Position numbers and translations under genes: made by a program. Source: Longimicrobium sp. (lineage in GTDB: Bacteria; Gemmatimonadota; Gemmatimonadetes; Longimicrobiales; Longimicrobiaceae). From it: a stretch of DNA of 64,000 nucleotides. Where the stretch lies: the NCBI GenBank assembly GCA_036389135.1, contig DASVQP010000019.1:124001-188000 (forward strand). Direction: 5' to 3'. Each line of letters opens with the position of its first letter. Positions within the stretch are counted from its first letter, which is position 1. Below are positions 33,565 through 42,400 of the stretch, one piece after another. The notes below the pieces were generated by a model. The model searched no databases and had not been told where the DNA came from. It saw nothing but the letters and a program-made list of their open reading frames with translations.

Positions 33565-34260
33565 ATGGAAGGACGCTTCGCCGTGGGGGTGGAGGAGGGC
33601 GCGGATGGGGGATTCCTGGCGCACGGGCTGAACCTGCCGGGGTGCGCGGCGCCGGGGAGCTCGGCGGAGGCGGCGGTGCAGAACTTCGCGGCGGCGCTCC
33701 AGCAGTGGCTCCAGTTCATGGCCTTCATCGGGGAGCCGGTGCCCGAGGACGATGCCGAGCTGGAGGTGGCCGTGGACGAGTGGCTGGAGACGGAGGCGCG
33801 TGTGGGCGAGGGCGAGACCGTCGCCTGCTTCGCGGCGGACCTGCCGGCGCTGGGGGAGGCGGAGCTGCAGTCCGGCGTGCACCGGCTGGGCGAGCTGCGG
33901 GGGCTGCTGCTGGCGCGCATCCGCCGGCGACCGGACGCGGAGCTGGACGTGCCCGCGGAGGGCGGATGGACGGTGCGTCAGATCCTGGACGAGCTGGCCC
34001 GCGCGCAGTGGTGGCTCCTCAGCCGCCTCGGCGCCACGCCGATGGCGGAGACGCCCGAGCTGACCGTCGCGCGGCTGGACACGGCGATGGCCCTCGTCGT
34101 CCAGCACCTGGGGCACCTGCCGGCGGAGCGGCGCGGCACCCGGCTGGTGCTGGAGGGCGAGGAGTGGACCCCGCGCAAGGTGCTGCGACGCCTGCTGTGG
34201 CTTGAATGGAGCCTGGGGCGCGCCGCGCTCTGGGCCCTCGAACCGGCTCGATCCCGATGA
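33565..34260 (+). CDS. HicB-like domain fused to a DinB-like domain
   Basis: A 231-residue protein; ATG 33565 follows GGGAG. The N-terminal 60 residues (RFAVGVEEGADGGFLAHGLNLPGCAA with PGSSAEAAVQNFAAAL) have the pattern of HicB-like (UPF0150) RNase H-fold domains. The C-terminal part (GGWTVRQILDELARAQWWLLSRLG, VVQHLGHLPA, VLRRLLWLEWSLGRAAL) looks like a DinB/YfiT-type four-helix bundle. I infer a fusion of the two. No hicA is near, so it is not a plain antitoxin. The next gene starts in its stop (ATGA). Confidence 0.6.
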   Translation: MEGRFAVGVEEGADGGFLAHGLNLPGCAAPGSSAEAAVQNFAAALQQWLQFMAFIGEPVPEDDAELEVAVDEWLETEARVGEGETVACFAADLPALGEAELQSGVHRLGELRGLLLARIRRRPDAELDVPAEGGWTVRQILDELARAQWWLLSRLGATPMAETPELTVARLDTAMALVVQHLGHLPAERRGTRLVLEGEEWTPRKVLRRLLWLEWSLGRAALWALEPARSR

Positions 34261-34826
34261 CGCTCAAGATCTACACGAGGACCGGCGACCGCGGCGAGAC
34301 GGGGCTCTTCGGCGGGATGCGCGTCGCCAAGGACGACGCCCGCGTGGAGGCCTACGGCGACGTGGACGAGCTCAACTCCGTGCTGGGGATGGCCCTGGCC
34401 GCATCGGACGACACGGACATCGTGGCGGGGCTGCGGCTGGTGCAGGCCGACCTCTTCACCCTCGGGGCGCGGCTGGCCACGCCGGCCGCGGAGGATGGCG
34501 GGCGCGAGAACCCGTGGATCCCCCAGCTCGATCCCGCGCGTGTGGCGGAGATGGAGGCGTGGATCGACCGCGCGGAGGAGGAGCTGGAGCCGCTCAAGAG
34601 CTTCGTCCTTCCCGGCGGGTCGCCCGCGGCTGCCGCGCTGCACCTGGCGCGCACCGTCTGCCGCCGGGCGGAGCGGCGCGTCGTCTCGCTCTCGCGCACG
34701 GCGACCATCGAAGAGGGTGTCATCGTCTACCTCAACCGCCTCTCCGACCTCCTCTTCACCCTCGCCCGCCTCGCCAACCGCCGCGCCGGTGTCGAAGACG
34801 TGCCGTGGGTGCCGAACGCGCGGTGA
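34257..34826 (+). CDS. PduO-type cob(I)alamin adenosyltransferase
   Basis: A 189-residue protein starting in the stop of the previous gene (ATGA). TRTGDRGETGLFGG binds ATP (TxTGDxGxT), AYGDVDELNSVLGMA and VLPGGSPAAAALHLARTVCRRAERR are the PduO signatures. It forms adenosylcobalamin from cob(I)alamin and ATP. No cobalamin transport or synthesis genes are in the window. The coupling to the HicB/DinB-like protein is not explained by known biology. Confidence 0.93.
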   Translation: MTLKIYTRTGDRGETGLFGGMRVAKDDARVEAYGDVDELNSVLGMALAASDDTDIVAGLRLVQADLFTLGARLATPAAEDGGRENPWIPQLDPARVAEMEAWIDRAEEELEPLKSFVLPGGSPAAAALHLARTVCRRAERRVVSLSRTATIEEGVIVYLNRLSDLLFTLARLANRRAGVEDVPWVPNAR

Positions 34827-34954
34827 GCGCGGCGTCAGGGTGACTGAACGCGCTCGAATCTGATGCGACGCCCCGTATGACCCCTGGCGCATTATGCCCG
34901 GCTGTCCCATATTCGTACAGCAGTGAACCATCTGTCCAACGAGGAGTCAAAACG

Positions 34955-35371
34955 ATGCCATATCCCGAGATGCTGGTGGCGCCGATGCGCGCGGAGCTGA
35001 CACGGCTGGGGGTGCAGGAGCTGAAGACGAAGCAGGACGTGGAGCAGACGCTGGGCGACACGCAGGAGGCCACGCTGCTGGTGGTGAACTCGGTGTGCGG
35101 ATGCGCGGCGCGCAACGCCCGTCCCGCCGTCGCCATGGCGCTGCAGGGCGACAAGAAGCCCGCCAAGCTCGCCACCGTCTTCGCCGGGCAGGACACCGAG
35201 GCGACGCAGGTGGCCCGCGGCTACCTCCACGGCTACGCGCCGTCCTCTCCTTCCATCGCCCTGCTCAAGGACGGTGACGTGGCGTTCATGCTGGAGCGCC
35301 ACCAGATCGAGGGGCGCAGCGCCGACCAGATCGCGGCGGACCTCAAGAACGCGTTCGAGCAGTACTGCTGA
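34955..35371 (+). CDS. BrxA/BrxB family bacilliredoxin
   Basis: A 138-residue thioredoxin-like protein; ATG 34955 follows GAGGAG. The redox motif is CGC (Cys48, Cys50) in VVNSVCGCAARNARPA, as in BrxA/BrxB of Bacillus, which remove bacillithiol from proteins. The family occurs in phyla that use bacillithiol or other low-molecular thiols. Whether this organism makes bacillithiol cannot be seen here. FAGQDTEATQVARGYL and SPSIALLKDGD support the family call. An inverted repeat follows 4 nt after the stop. Confidence 0.9.
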   Translation: MPYPEMLVAPMRAELTRLGVQELKTKQDVEQTLGDTQEATLLVVNSVCGCAARNARPAVAMALQGDKKPAKLATVFAGQDTEATQVARGYLHGYAPSSPSIALLKDGDVAFMLERHQIEGRSADQIAADLKNAFEQYC

Positions 35372-35374
35372 AAG

Positions 35375-35479
35375 AGCCTCACACAGAGGCACAGAGGGCA
35401 CGGAAAGAGAACGGAGAGAACTGCGTTATGCGGTTCTCTCCGTTCTCTTATGTTCCCCTCCGTGGCTCTGTGTGAGGCG
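35375..35479. repeat. dispersed inverted-repeat element, copy 8 of 10
   Basis: GCCTCACACAGAGGCACAGA pairs with CTCTGTGTGAGGC; the core repeats GAACGGAGAGAACTG / CGGTTCTCTCCGTTC, so the palindrome extends inwards. It is 4 nt from one stop (35371) and 5 nt from the convergent one (35484). Confidence 0.9.
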
Positions 35480-35483
35480 CAGT

Positions 35484-35891
35484 TTAACGGGTGTTCTGGA
35501 TGATGCGGAGGATCTGCTGCGCTTCGTCCTTGCTGTAGTCCAGGGCGCCGCGGCGGTACGAGACGGCCACGCGCGTGCTGTTGGTTCCGTTCGCCACGAG
35601 CTTGATGTGGGCCACGTTGTCGCCCTGGGTGGCTTCGTACTCGCGCTCGGTGGCGTTGTCTTCGTACGCGGCTTCGGTCATCGTCATGCCGCGGATCTGG
35701 AGCGCGGCGCGGGCGCGGCTGTCCACCGTGGCGATGGGGGCGTTGATGGTGGCTTCGGCGTTCTGGTTGACCTGCGTGGCGGCGGCCGCACCCGCGGCGG
35801 CCCCGGCGCCCACCGTGGCGGCGGTGCGGCAGCCGTACGCGGCCGGCGCGATCGCCAGCACGAGGGCGAGCCCCAGCATCTGCTTCTTCAT
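35484..35891 (-). CDS. DUF3568-like lipoprotein
   Basis: A 135-residue protein starting at ATG 35891, which has a strong AGGAGGAAGG upstream. The leader ends in a lipobox (PAAYGC, Cys about 21). The mature part has a short Gly/Ala hydrophobic stretch, then a repeat-like alpha+beta domain (TVDSRARAALQIRGMT, DNVAHIKLVANGTNSTRVAVSYRRG), which resembles DUF3568-type periplasmic proteins. Role unknown. It is convergent with the bacilliredoxin gene and divergent from polA. Confidence 0.65.
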   Translation of the reverse strand: MKKQMLGLALVLAIAPAAYGCRTAATVGAGAAAGAAAATQVNQNAEATINAPIATVDSRARAALQIRGMTMTEAAYEDNATEREYEATQGDNVAHIKLVANGTNSTRVAVSYRRGALDYSKDEAQQILRIIQNTR

Positions 35892-36064
35892 GGTACCTTC
35901 CTCCTGTGCTGCGTGGATGTTGCCCGTAGCCCGCCTCGCGAGGCGGCGCGCCCCTCCGGTGGCAGGAAGCAAGCCAGCGCTTTTCCCCGCCCGGCCCCCG
36001 GCGTACATTGCCGCCGAGCACCGCGCCCCCGCGCGCGAACCGCACATCCCGACCCCGGCCCGCC

Positions 36065-38836
36065 GTGGACAAGCCCGAAAAAACCCGCCCCCGCCTGTAC
36101 CTGATCGACGGCTACGCGCTGATCTACCGCGCATTCTTCGCCCTGATCTCGCGCCCGCTGATCTCGTCGAAGGGGGAGAACACCTCGGCGGCGTGGGGGG
36201 TCACCAAGTTCCTCATCAAGGTGATCGAGCAGCACGAGCCCGACTACCTGGGGATGGTGTTCGACGCCGGCACCTCGGACCGCCACGTCATCTATCCCGA
36301 CTACAAGGCCACGCGCGAAAAGATGCCGACGGAGCTGGAGAGCTCGCTGGCGCGCATCCGGCAGATCGTGGAGGCGTTCCGCATCCCCATCCTGGAGCTC
36401 CCCGGCTACGAGGCGGACGACGTGATCGGCACGCTGGCGGAGCAGGCGTGCGCGGCGGAGCTGGAGACGGTCATCGTATCGGGCGACAAGGACTTCTACC
36501 AGCTGATCCGCCCCGGCGTGTGTCTGCTGAACCCGGGGCGAGGCGGGCCGCAGGCGGTGGACGAGGAGTGGGTGGACACCCGCAACGCGCACGAGCGGCT
36601 GGGCGTCTCTCCCGAGCACGTAACGGACTACCTGGGGCTGATCGGCGATGCGTCGGACAACGTGCCGGGGGTGCAGGGGATCGGGCCGAAGACGGCGGTG
36701 CAGCTGATCGAGCAATTCGGCGGGATGGACCGCATCCTGGAGCACGTGGACGAGATCAAGGCGAAGCGCGCCCGCGAGGCCCTCATCGCCTCGCGCGACG
36801 CGGCGCTCCTCTCCAAGCAGCTCGTCACCATCCGCCGCGACCTGCCGGTGGAGCTGGACGTGGAGGCGCTGCGCCGCAAGGAGCCGGACCGCCCGGCGCT
36901 CAAGGAGCTGATGCTGGCGCTGGAGTTCCACACGCTGGTGCGCGACTGGGCCGGCCCCGCCCCCGAGCAGGCGGAGGAGCCGCGCCCCGTGGCCGACTAC
37001 CAGCTCGTTCAGGAGGTCTCCGAGCTGCACGCCCTGGTGGAGGCCGCCCGCGCCGCGGGCCGCTTCTCGGTGGACACGGAGACGAGCAGCACCGACCCCA
37101 TGCGCGCCGACCTGGCGGGGATCTCGATCTCCATCGTCCCCGGCGAGGGGTTCTACCTCCCCTTTGGGCACCGCACGCGGTCGCAGGGGGAGCTGGAGGT
37201 GGGCGACGTGCCGCCCGAGACCGTCCGCAACCTCCCGCCGCTGCACTCGGACGAGGTGGAGCCGCTTGTCCGGCTGCTGGAGGACCCGACGATCCGCAAG
37301 GTGGGGCAGAACCTGAAGTACGACTTCCTCGTCTTCCGCCGCGCCGGGATCGACCTCAGGGGAGTGGACTTTGACACGATGATCGCGAGCTACCTGCTGG
37401 AGCCGGGGCGCCGCGAGCACGGGCTGGACTCGCTCGCCCTCCAGCACCTGGACTACAAGACCACCACCTACGACGAGGTCACGGGCAAGGGGAAGGCGCA
37501 GATCCCCTTTGCCGAGGTGGAGCTGGAGGCCGCGCGCGACTACGCCTGCGAGGACACGGACATCGCGCTGCAGCTGGCGGAGCGCTTCGGGCCGGAGCTG
37601 GAGCGGCTGCACCTGGAGCCTCTGTTCCGCGACATCGAGATGCCGCTGATCGAGGTGCTGGCGGACATGGAGTGGGCCGGCATCCGCATCGACGAGCCCT
37701 TCTTCGCGCGGATGAACGAGGAGCTGGTCGGCAAGCTGCGCGAGGTGGAGAGGGAGATCTACGCCGAGGCGGGGACGGAGTTCAACATCGGCAGCAACCT
37801 GCAGCTCCGCGAGATCCTCTTCGTGCGGCTGGGGCTCCCCATCATCAAGCGCACCAAGACGGGCGCCTCCACCGACGTGGACGTGCTGCAGGCGCTGGCG
37901 GCGCAGGGGCACACCCTTCCCACGCTCCTCATGAAGTACCGCCAGCTCGAAAAGCTGCGCGGCACGTACGTGGAGGCGCTGCCGGTGATGGTGAACCCGG
38001 AGACGGGGCGCATCCACACCTCGTTCAACCAGACGGTGGCGGCCACGGGCCGCCTCTCCTCCACCGATCCCAACCTGCAGAACATCCCCATCCGCACGGA
38101 GATGGGGGCGGAGATCCGCCGCGGCTTCATCCCCGCCGAGGGGAACGTCTTCGTGTCGGCGGACTACTCGCAGATCGAGCTGCGCATCCTGGCGCACTAC
38201 TCCGGCGATCCGGCGTTCGTGGAGGCCTTCCGCTCCGGCGCGGACATCCACCGCCAGACCGCCGCCCTCATCTTTGGCGTGCCGCCGGAGGAGGTGACGA
38301 AGGAGATGCGCGACCGGGCGAAGACCACCAACTTCGCCATCATCTACGGCATCGGCCCCTTCTCGCTCGCCGGCCGCCTGGGCATCACGCAGGCGGAGGC
38401 GAAGACGTTCATCGAGCAGTACTTCGAGCGCTTCCCCGGCGTGCGCCGCTACCTGGACGAGCAGATCGAGTTCGGGCGCTCGCACGGCTACGTGGAGACG
38501 ATCACGGGCCGCCGCCGCTACATCCCGGAGATCACCTCCCGCAACTTCAACGTGCGGGCCTTCGGCGAGCGCGCGGCGACCAACGCCCCCATCCAGGGCT
38601 CGTCCGCGGACCTGATCAAGATCGCCATGATCCGCATCCACGAAGAGCTGAAGCGCGACTCCGGCGGCGCCCGCATGCTCCTGCAGGTGCACGACGAGCT
38701 CCTCTTCGAGGTCCCGCAATCCGGCGCCGAAGCGCTCCTTGCCCGCGTGCGCGACCACATGGAGAACGCGATGCAGCTGGACGTGCCGCTGCGGGTGGAG
38801 TGGGGGACGGGAACGAATTGGCTGGAAACCAAGTAG
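36065..38836 (+). CDS. polA: DNA polymerase I
   Basis: A 923-residue protein from GTG 36065 (a TTG at 36008 would add 19). N-terminal 5' nuclease: IDGYALIYRAFFA, DYKATR, GYEADD, SGDKDFYQL. The 3'-5' exonuclease domain has SVDTETSSTDP and VGQNLKYDF. The polymerase domain has motif A DYSQIELRILAHY, motif B RAKTTNFAIIYGI and motif C QVHDELLFEVP. All catalytic acids appear intact, so it should have proofreading. It fills gaps in repair and Okazaki processing. Its stop (TAG at 38834-38836) is directly followed by the GGGGAAT repeat. Confidence 0.95.
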   Translation: MDKPEKTRPRLYLIDGYALIYRAFFALISRPLISSKGENTSAAWGVTKFLIKVIEQHEPDYLGMVFDAGTSDRHVIYPDYKATREKMPTELESSLARIRQIVEAFRIPILELPGYEADDVIGTLAEQACAAELETVIVSGDKDFYQLIRPGVCLLNPGRGGPQAVDEEWVDTRNAHERLGVSPEHVTDYLGLIGDASDNVPGVQGIGPKTAVQLIEQFGGMDRILEHVDEIKAKRAREALIASRDAALLSKQLVTIRRDLPVELDVEALRRKEPDRPALKELMLALEFHTLVRDWAGPAPEQAEEPRPVADYQLVQEVSELHALVEAARAAGRFSVDTETSSTDPMRADLAGISISIVPGEGFYLPFGHRTRSQGELEVGDVPPETVRNLPPLHSDEVEPLVRLLEDPTIRKVGQNLKYDFLVFRRAGIDLRGVDFDTMIASYLLEPGRREHGLDSLALQHLDYKTTTYDEVTGKGKAQIPFAEVELEAARDYACEDTDIALQLAERFGPELERLHLEPLFRDIEMPLIEVLADMEWAGIRIDEPFFARMNEELVGKLREVEREIYAEAGTEFNIGSNLQLREILFVRLGLPIIKRTKTGASTDVDVLQALAAQGHTLPTLLMKYRQLEKLRGTYVEALPVMVNPETGRIHTSFNQTVAATGRLSSTDPNLQNIPIRTEMGAEIRRGFIPAEGNVFVSADYSQIELRILAHYSGDPAFVEAFRSGADIHRQTAALIFGVPPEEVTKEMRDRAKTTNFAIIYGIGPFSLAGRLGITQAEAKTFIEQYFERFPGVRRYLDEQIEFGRSHGYVETITGRRRYIPEITSRNFNVRAFGERAATNAPIQGSSADLIKIAMIRIHEELKRDSGGARMLLQVHDELLFEVPQSGAEALLARVRDHMENAMQLDVPLRVEWGTGTNWLETK

Positions 38837-38962
38837 GGGAATGGGGAATGGGGGAATGGGGAATGGTGGGATCCGCGCCGCGAGAGATGCCGGGGAATTC
38901 CCACGGGTTGGAGCGGCGCCGGATTTTCCCCCATTCCCGATTCCCCATTCCCCATTCCCCCT
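38836..38962. repeat. GGGGAAT/CCCCATT inverted heptamer element
   Basis: GGGGAAT units at 38836-38867 face CCCCATT units at 38927-38962 across a 60-nt centre that includes GCGCCGCG and GCGGCGCC. It begins at the polA stop codon. No gene is in 38837-39055. Confidence 0.85.
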
Positions 38963-39055
38963 CCCGTCGCTATCCTGTAAGCCCATCCCCACACCCAAGC
39001 ACGAGGTCCATGCCATGGCCGGCATTCGCGCACTGAGCGCCCCGGGCGCCCGTCC

Positions 39056-39976
39056 ATGACGGACGGCACACCGACGGACACCGCGCCGCGCCCCTTCATC
39101 GTGGGGATCAGCGGCGACTCCGGGAGCGGCAAGAACACGGTGGCGCAGGGGGTCCGCGAGCTGCTGGGGCCAGAGCGCGTCGCTACCCTGGAGCTGGACG
39201 ACTACCACCGCTTCACCCGCGCCGAGCGCGAGGAGATGGGGCTCACCGCGCTCCACCCCTCCGTGCACAACCTGGGGCTGGTGAGGGAGCACCTGGCGCT
39301 CTTCCGCCGCGGCCGCCCCATCCGCAACCGCGCGTACGACCACCGTGACGGCACCTTTGGCCCCCAGCGCGTGGTGGAGCCCAACGAGGTGGTGATCGTC
39401 CGCGGGCTGCTGGGCTTCCCCACGGACGACCTGCGGGAGATGTACGACCTGGCCGTCTTCCTCTACCCCGAGCCGGAGCTCCTCTTCCGCTGGAAGCTGC
39501 GGCGAGACGTGAAGACGCGCGGCTACACCGAGGCGCAGGTCCTGAAGCACATCGCGCAGCACCTGCTGGACAGCAAGGAGTACGTCCTGCCCCAGGCCGA
39601 GCGCGCGGACGTGGTGGTGCGCTACGAGGTGCCGGAGTGGGACGCGCCCGACAGCGAGGTGCGCGCCTCCGTCCTCCTGCGCCGCCACGCCGCCGACGTC
39701 ATCCGCGGCCAGGGGAAGCTGGAGCGCTTCGGCGGGTACGTGCGGGTGGAGGAGGAAGCGGAGGGCGTGGTGCTGCACGTGGAGAGCGGCCTGGCCGGCG
39801 AGGCGCTGGACGCGTGGGCCGGTGAGCGCTTCCCGGACACCTACCGCCCCGAGCTGGTGGGCCGCCACATGGGCGCCGAGGGCGAGATGACGCGCCTCCG
39901 GCCGCTGGCCTTTTCGCAGGTGCTGGTCGCCGCCCTCGCCCAGCACCTGCGCCAGCCCGCGGTGGAGGCGGCGTGA
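39056..39976 (+). CDS. phosphoribulokinase/uridine kinase family P-loop kinase
   Basis: A 306-residue protein. The P-loop reads GISGDSGSGKNT, where the residue after Lys is Asn instead of the usual Ser/Thr. TLELDDYHRFTRAEREEMG carries the acidic catalytic motif, then NRAYDHRDGTFGP and YDLAVFLYPEPELLFRWKLRRD follow. Overall it resembles phosphoribulokinase more than uridine kinase. No RuBisCO gene is in view, so a Calvin-cycle role is unsupported; another sugar-phosphate substrate is possible. The composite repeat begins 5 nt after its stop. Confidence 0.8.
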   Translation: MTDGTPTDTAPRPFIVGISGDSGSGKNTVAQGVRELLGPERVATLELDDYHRFTRAEREEMGLTALHPSVHNLGLVREHLALFRRGRPIRNRAYDHRDGTFGPQRVVEPNEVVIVRGLLGFPTDDLREMYDLAVFLYPEPELLFRWKLRRDVKTRGYTEAQVLKHIAQHLLDSKEYVLPQAERADVVVRYEVPEWDAPDSEVRASVLLRRHAADVIRGQGKLERFGGYVRVEEEAEGVVLHVESGLAGEALDAWAGERFPDTYRPELVGRHMGAEGEMTRLRPLAFSQVLVAALAQHLRQPAVEAA

Positions 39977-39980
39977 GGGC

Positions 39981-40170
39981 GTGCCCCCTCCCCCCGGCCC
40001 CCTCCCCCGCCTGCGGGGGCGCAGGGCGGGTGAGGGGGAGAACTCCGCGTGTTTCGCCAACGTCCCGGTAGGGGCGCGATTTATCGCGCCCACCCTCCGC
40101 CCCGCCTCGACCATCGCCCAGCACACCCGGTTCCGTAGGGGCAGACCTGCGTGTCTGCCCGCCCTCTCCC
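39981..40170. repeat. composite hairpin mosaic, copy 2 (reverse)
   Basis: Same units as at 33436 but in reverse order: the G/C-only hairpin (39985-40045), GCGATTTATCGCGCC (40076-40090) and the GTAGGGGCAGACCTGCGTGT unit (40135-40154). It fills the space between the kinase and the zinc-ribbon gene, where no other gene is seen. Confidence 0.85.
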
Positions 40171-40202
40171 CCGCCTCGACGCCCGCTCCCCGCGCCTCCC
40201 GC

Positions 40203-40769
40203 ATGCCCGATCCGCGCCTTCCGACGCCCTCCGAAGATTTCTCTACCGCGCAGGGATTCCAGTTCGCGTTCCGGTGCGCGCGGTGCGGCACGGAATGGAG
40301 ATCGGAGTTCGAGCGGCACGGGGCGCTGGCGCTGGACAGGGCGCTCGGGGCCGCGGACGAGCTGCTGGGCGGGATGTTCGGGGCGGCGCGCACGGCGATT
40401 CACGAGACGCGCGGCCCCGCGTGGGATCGCGGGCACGACGAGGCGCTCGCCCGCGCGGCCGGGGAGGCGCGCCGTCACCTGCACCGGTGCACGCGCTGCG
40501 CGGAGGACGTGTGCGCCGCCTGCTGGAGCGAGGACGCGCGGATGTGCACCCCGTGCGCGGTCTCGCCGGAGGCCAGGGTCGCCGCGCCCGCGCCGGAGGT
40601 GCCCGCGATGGAGGTGCCGGAGTGCGGTGCGTGCGGAACGCCGGTCAGCGGGGGGCGCTTCTGCCCGGTGTGCAGCGCGCCGCTGAACCTGCCGTGCAAC
40701 TGCAAGCGATGCGGCGCCGTACTGGCCGCGTCGGCGCGGTTCTGTTCCCACTGCGGCGCGGCTGCGTAG
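40203..40769 (+). CDS. multi-zinc-ribbon protein
   Basis: A 188-residue protein with four CxxC-type Cys groups. FRCARCGTEWR (about residues 24-34), HRCTRCAEDVCAACWSED with CTPC, CGACGTPVSGGRFCPVC and CKRCGAVLAASARFCSHC. This gives several zinc ribbons of the kind used for protein or nucleic-acid contacts. The start at 40203 excludes repeat-derived upstream sequence. There is no transmembrane segment, but the next gene (27 nt away) encodes a membrane protein. No specific function can be assigned. Confidence 0.72.
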   Translation: MPDPRLPTPSEDFSTAQGFQFAFRCARCGTEWRSEFERHGALALDRALGAADELLGGMFGAARTAIHETRGPAWDRGHDEALARAAGEARRHLHRCTRCAEDVCAACWSEDARMCTPCAVSPEARVAAPAPEVPAMEVPECGACGTPVSGGRFCPVCSAPLNLPCNCKRCGAVLAASARFCSHCGAAA

Positions 40770-40795
40770 CGCCCCTTTCATTCCAGGAGGTCGAG

Positions 40796-41191
40796 ATGAG
40801 CGACGATGTCACCGGGAGCGGCCGGGGTGCGGGCGGCACCGAGGGCGGTGTGGGCGCCTTCCTGCTGGGTGTGGCGATGGCCTCGGCCGGGGCCTACCTC
40901 GTCACCAGCCGCGTGGTGGTGACGACGGGGGGATGGCGCCTGTGGGGGGTCAGCGGGTTCGGGATGTCGCTGATTCCGTTCATGGCGGGGGTCGCGCTTC
41001 TCTTCTTCAACGGGCGCAACCCGCTGGGGTGGCTCCTGTCGGTGGCGGGGGTCGCCATCATCTTCGCCGGCATCCTGATGAACCTGGACGTCTACTTTCA
41101 GCCCACCTCCCTCTTCAGCACCCTGATGATGCTTGGGCTGCTGATGGGCGGCATCGGCCTAATCGCGCGCTCGCTGCGGCCCTGGACGTAG
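40796..41191 (+). CDS. small multi-pass membrane protein
   Basis: A 131-residue protein; ATG 40796 follows CCAGGAGG. Four likely transmembrane segments: about residues 21-40, 53-70, 76-94 and 104-122, with a Gly-rich N-terminus. No family recognised. It is 27 nt downstream of the zinc-ribbon gene and probably co-transcribed. The zinc ribbons may contact it at the membrane. Confidence 0.7.
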   Translation: MSDDVTGSGRGAGGTEGGVGAFLLGVAMASAGAYLVTSRVVVTTGGWRLWGVSGFGMSLIPFMAGVALLFFNGRNPLGWLLSVAGVAIIFAGILMNLDVYFQPTSLFSTLMMLGLLMGGIGLIARSLRPWT

Positions 41192-41194
41192 GGC

Positions 41195-41542
41195 CCTCTC
41201 CCCGCTCGTTCCTCGCTGCCCCTCTCCCAAACTGCTGGGAGAGGGGCGGTTTGCGTGTTCGGTGCGCGCGGCGGACGACGCCGCGGCGGCAGGCACGGGC
41301 AGCCACGTGGGGCACCCCTACGGGATTGGTGTTTGGGGCATGGGTCGCGTTGGGGGAAGGTTGGGCAGACACGCAGGTCTGCCCCTATCGGTGACGGTGC
41401 GAGGGGCGGGCGGCGACGCAGGCCCTGGCACGGGCGCGATAAATCGCGCCCCTACGGGGCATCGGCCACACGCACGGAGTTCTCCCCCTCGCCCGCCCTG
41501 CGCCCCCGCAGGCGGGGGAGGGGGCCGGGGGGAGGGGGCCCT
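41195..41542. repeat. composite hairpin mosaic, copy 3 (forward), longest
   Basis: Starts 4 nt after a stop. It holds GGGAGAGGGGCGG-type, GGGCAGCCACGTGGGG (about 41297-41325), GGGCAGACACGCAGGTCTGC (41364-41383), GGGCGCGATAAATCGCGCCC (41432-41451) and the G/C-only hairpin (41483-41542) in that order. The remaining 41543-41824 contains no gene and no clear hairpin, and probably holds the promoter and leader of the secreted-protein cluster. Confidence 0.85.
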
Positions 41543-41824
41543 CCGCCACCACCGCCCAGTTTCGCGACACAGGTCCAGAAACGCTGTGTCTGCGTGAAAA
41601 TGGCGCGCCCGGTGCGCCCCTCGTACGGAATGTGGACGACTTGAGCAGCATCCGCAGAGGACGCCCAAACGACACAAGTCGAATACGCACAACGACTTCG
41701 CGCAAAACGGCCAAAATGGTACGCTACTCGCCTTAGAGGGCGTCGTAACCCACCGACGTGGATCGCCCCGCCACTCACACGGCGCCCGACCACGCATCAC
41801 GCTCCATCAATGAGGACGCATCCC

Positions 41825-42310
41825 ATGAACACGAAGACCCTCTCCATCGCCGCGCTCGCCCTTGCCCTCACCGCGGCGGCCGGGGAAGCATCCGCCCAGC
41901 AGCAGACCGTGACGTTCTCCATCGACCCGATCAACCAGATGAGCGTATCCGGCAACCCGGGCGCGCTGACCATCAACGCCGCCACCGCCGGGTCGGCCCC
42001 GACTTCCGTGAGCGACGCGAGCACCACCTGGGGGATCACCACCAACCAGACCGGCACCAAGGTGACGGCCGCCATCGACCAGGCGATGCCCGCCAACGTG
42101 ACGCTGCGCGTGAACCTGGCCGCCCCCACCGGCGCCACCAGCGCCGGCGCCGTCGCGCTGGGCACCAGCGGCGCGGACGTGGTGACCGGCATCACCAAGC
42201 TGAGCGAGAGCGGAAAGGTGATCACCTACACCCTCTCGGCCACCGCCGCCGCCGACGTGGTGGCGAACGCCAGCCGCACCGTCACCTACACGGTGGTCGC
42301 GGGAAGCTGA
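41825..42310 (+). CDS. secreted beta-sandwich subunit-like protein (cluster gene 1)
   Basis: A 161-residue exported protein: a signal peptide (MNTKTLSIAALALALTAAAGEASA) and a mature Thr/Ala/Ser-rich domain of about 135 residues with alternating strands, for example TVTFSIDPINQMSVSG, GALTINAATAG and the C-terminal SRTVTYTVVAGS, in which alternate residues are hydrophobic like a pilin donor strand. No Cys. The next genes encode a chaperone-like and an usher-like protein. I infer that this is the assembled surface subunit, and no known pilin family fits well (DUF4402/WxL-like features only). Confidence 0.68.
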   Translation: MNTKTLSIAALALALTAAAGEASAQQQTVTFSIDPINQMSVSGNPGALTINAATAGSAPTSVSDASTTWGITTNQTGTKVTAAIDQAMPANVTLRVNLAAPTGATSAGAVALGTSGADVVTGITKLSESGKVITYTLSATAAADVVANASRTVTYTVVAGS

Positions 42311-42400
42311 TCCATCCAGACACCGGGCGCGGCGCGGGGAAGATCCCGCGCCGCCCCGTTCCCACCCTCCCCGCTGAACCCTTCCACCGAAGCATTCCAG

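Noticed and set aside
39056-39976. Calvin-cycle phosphoribulokinase
   Set aside because: No RuBisCO or other cycle genes in the window and an altered P-loop; kept as kinase-family only.
35888-40393. Long open frame of 1501 codons on the minus strand
   Set aside because: It runs opposite polA and the kinase gene, crosses repeats and intergenic DNA, and shows no domains; a GC-driven shadow.
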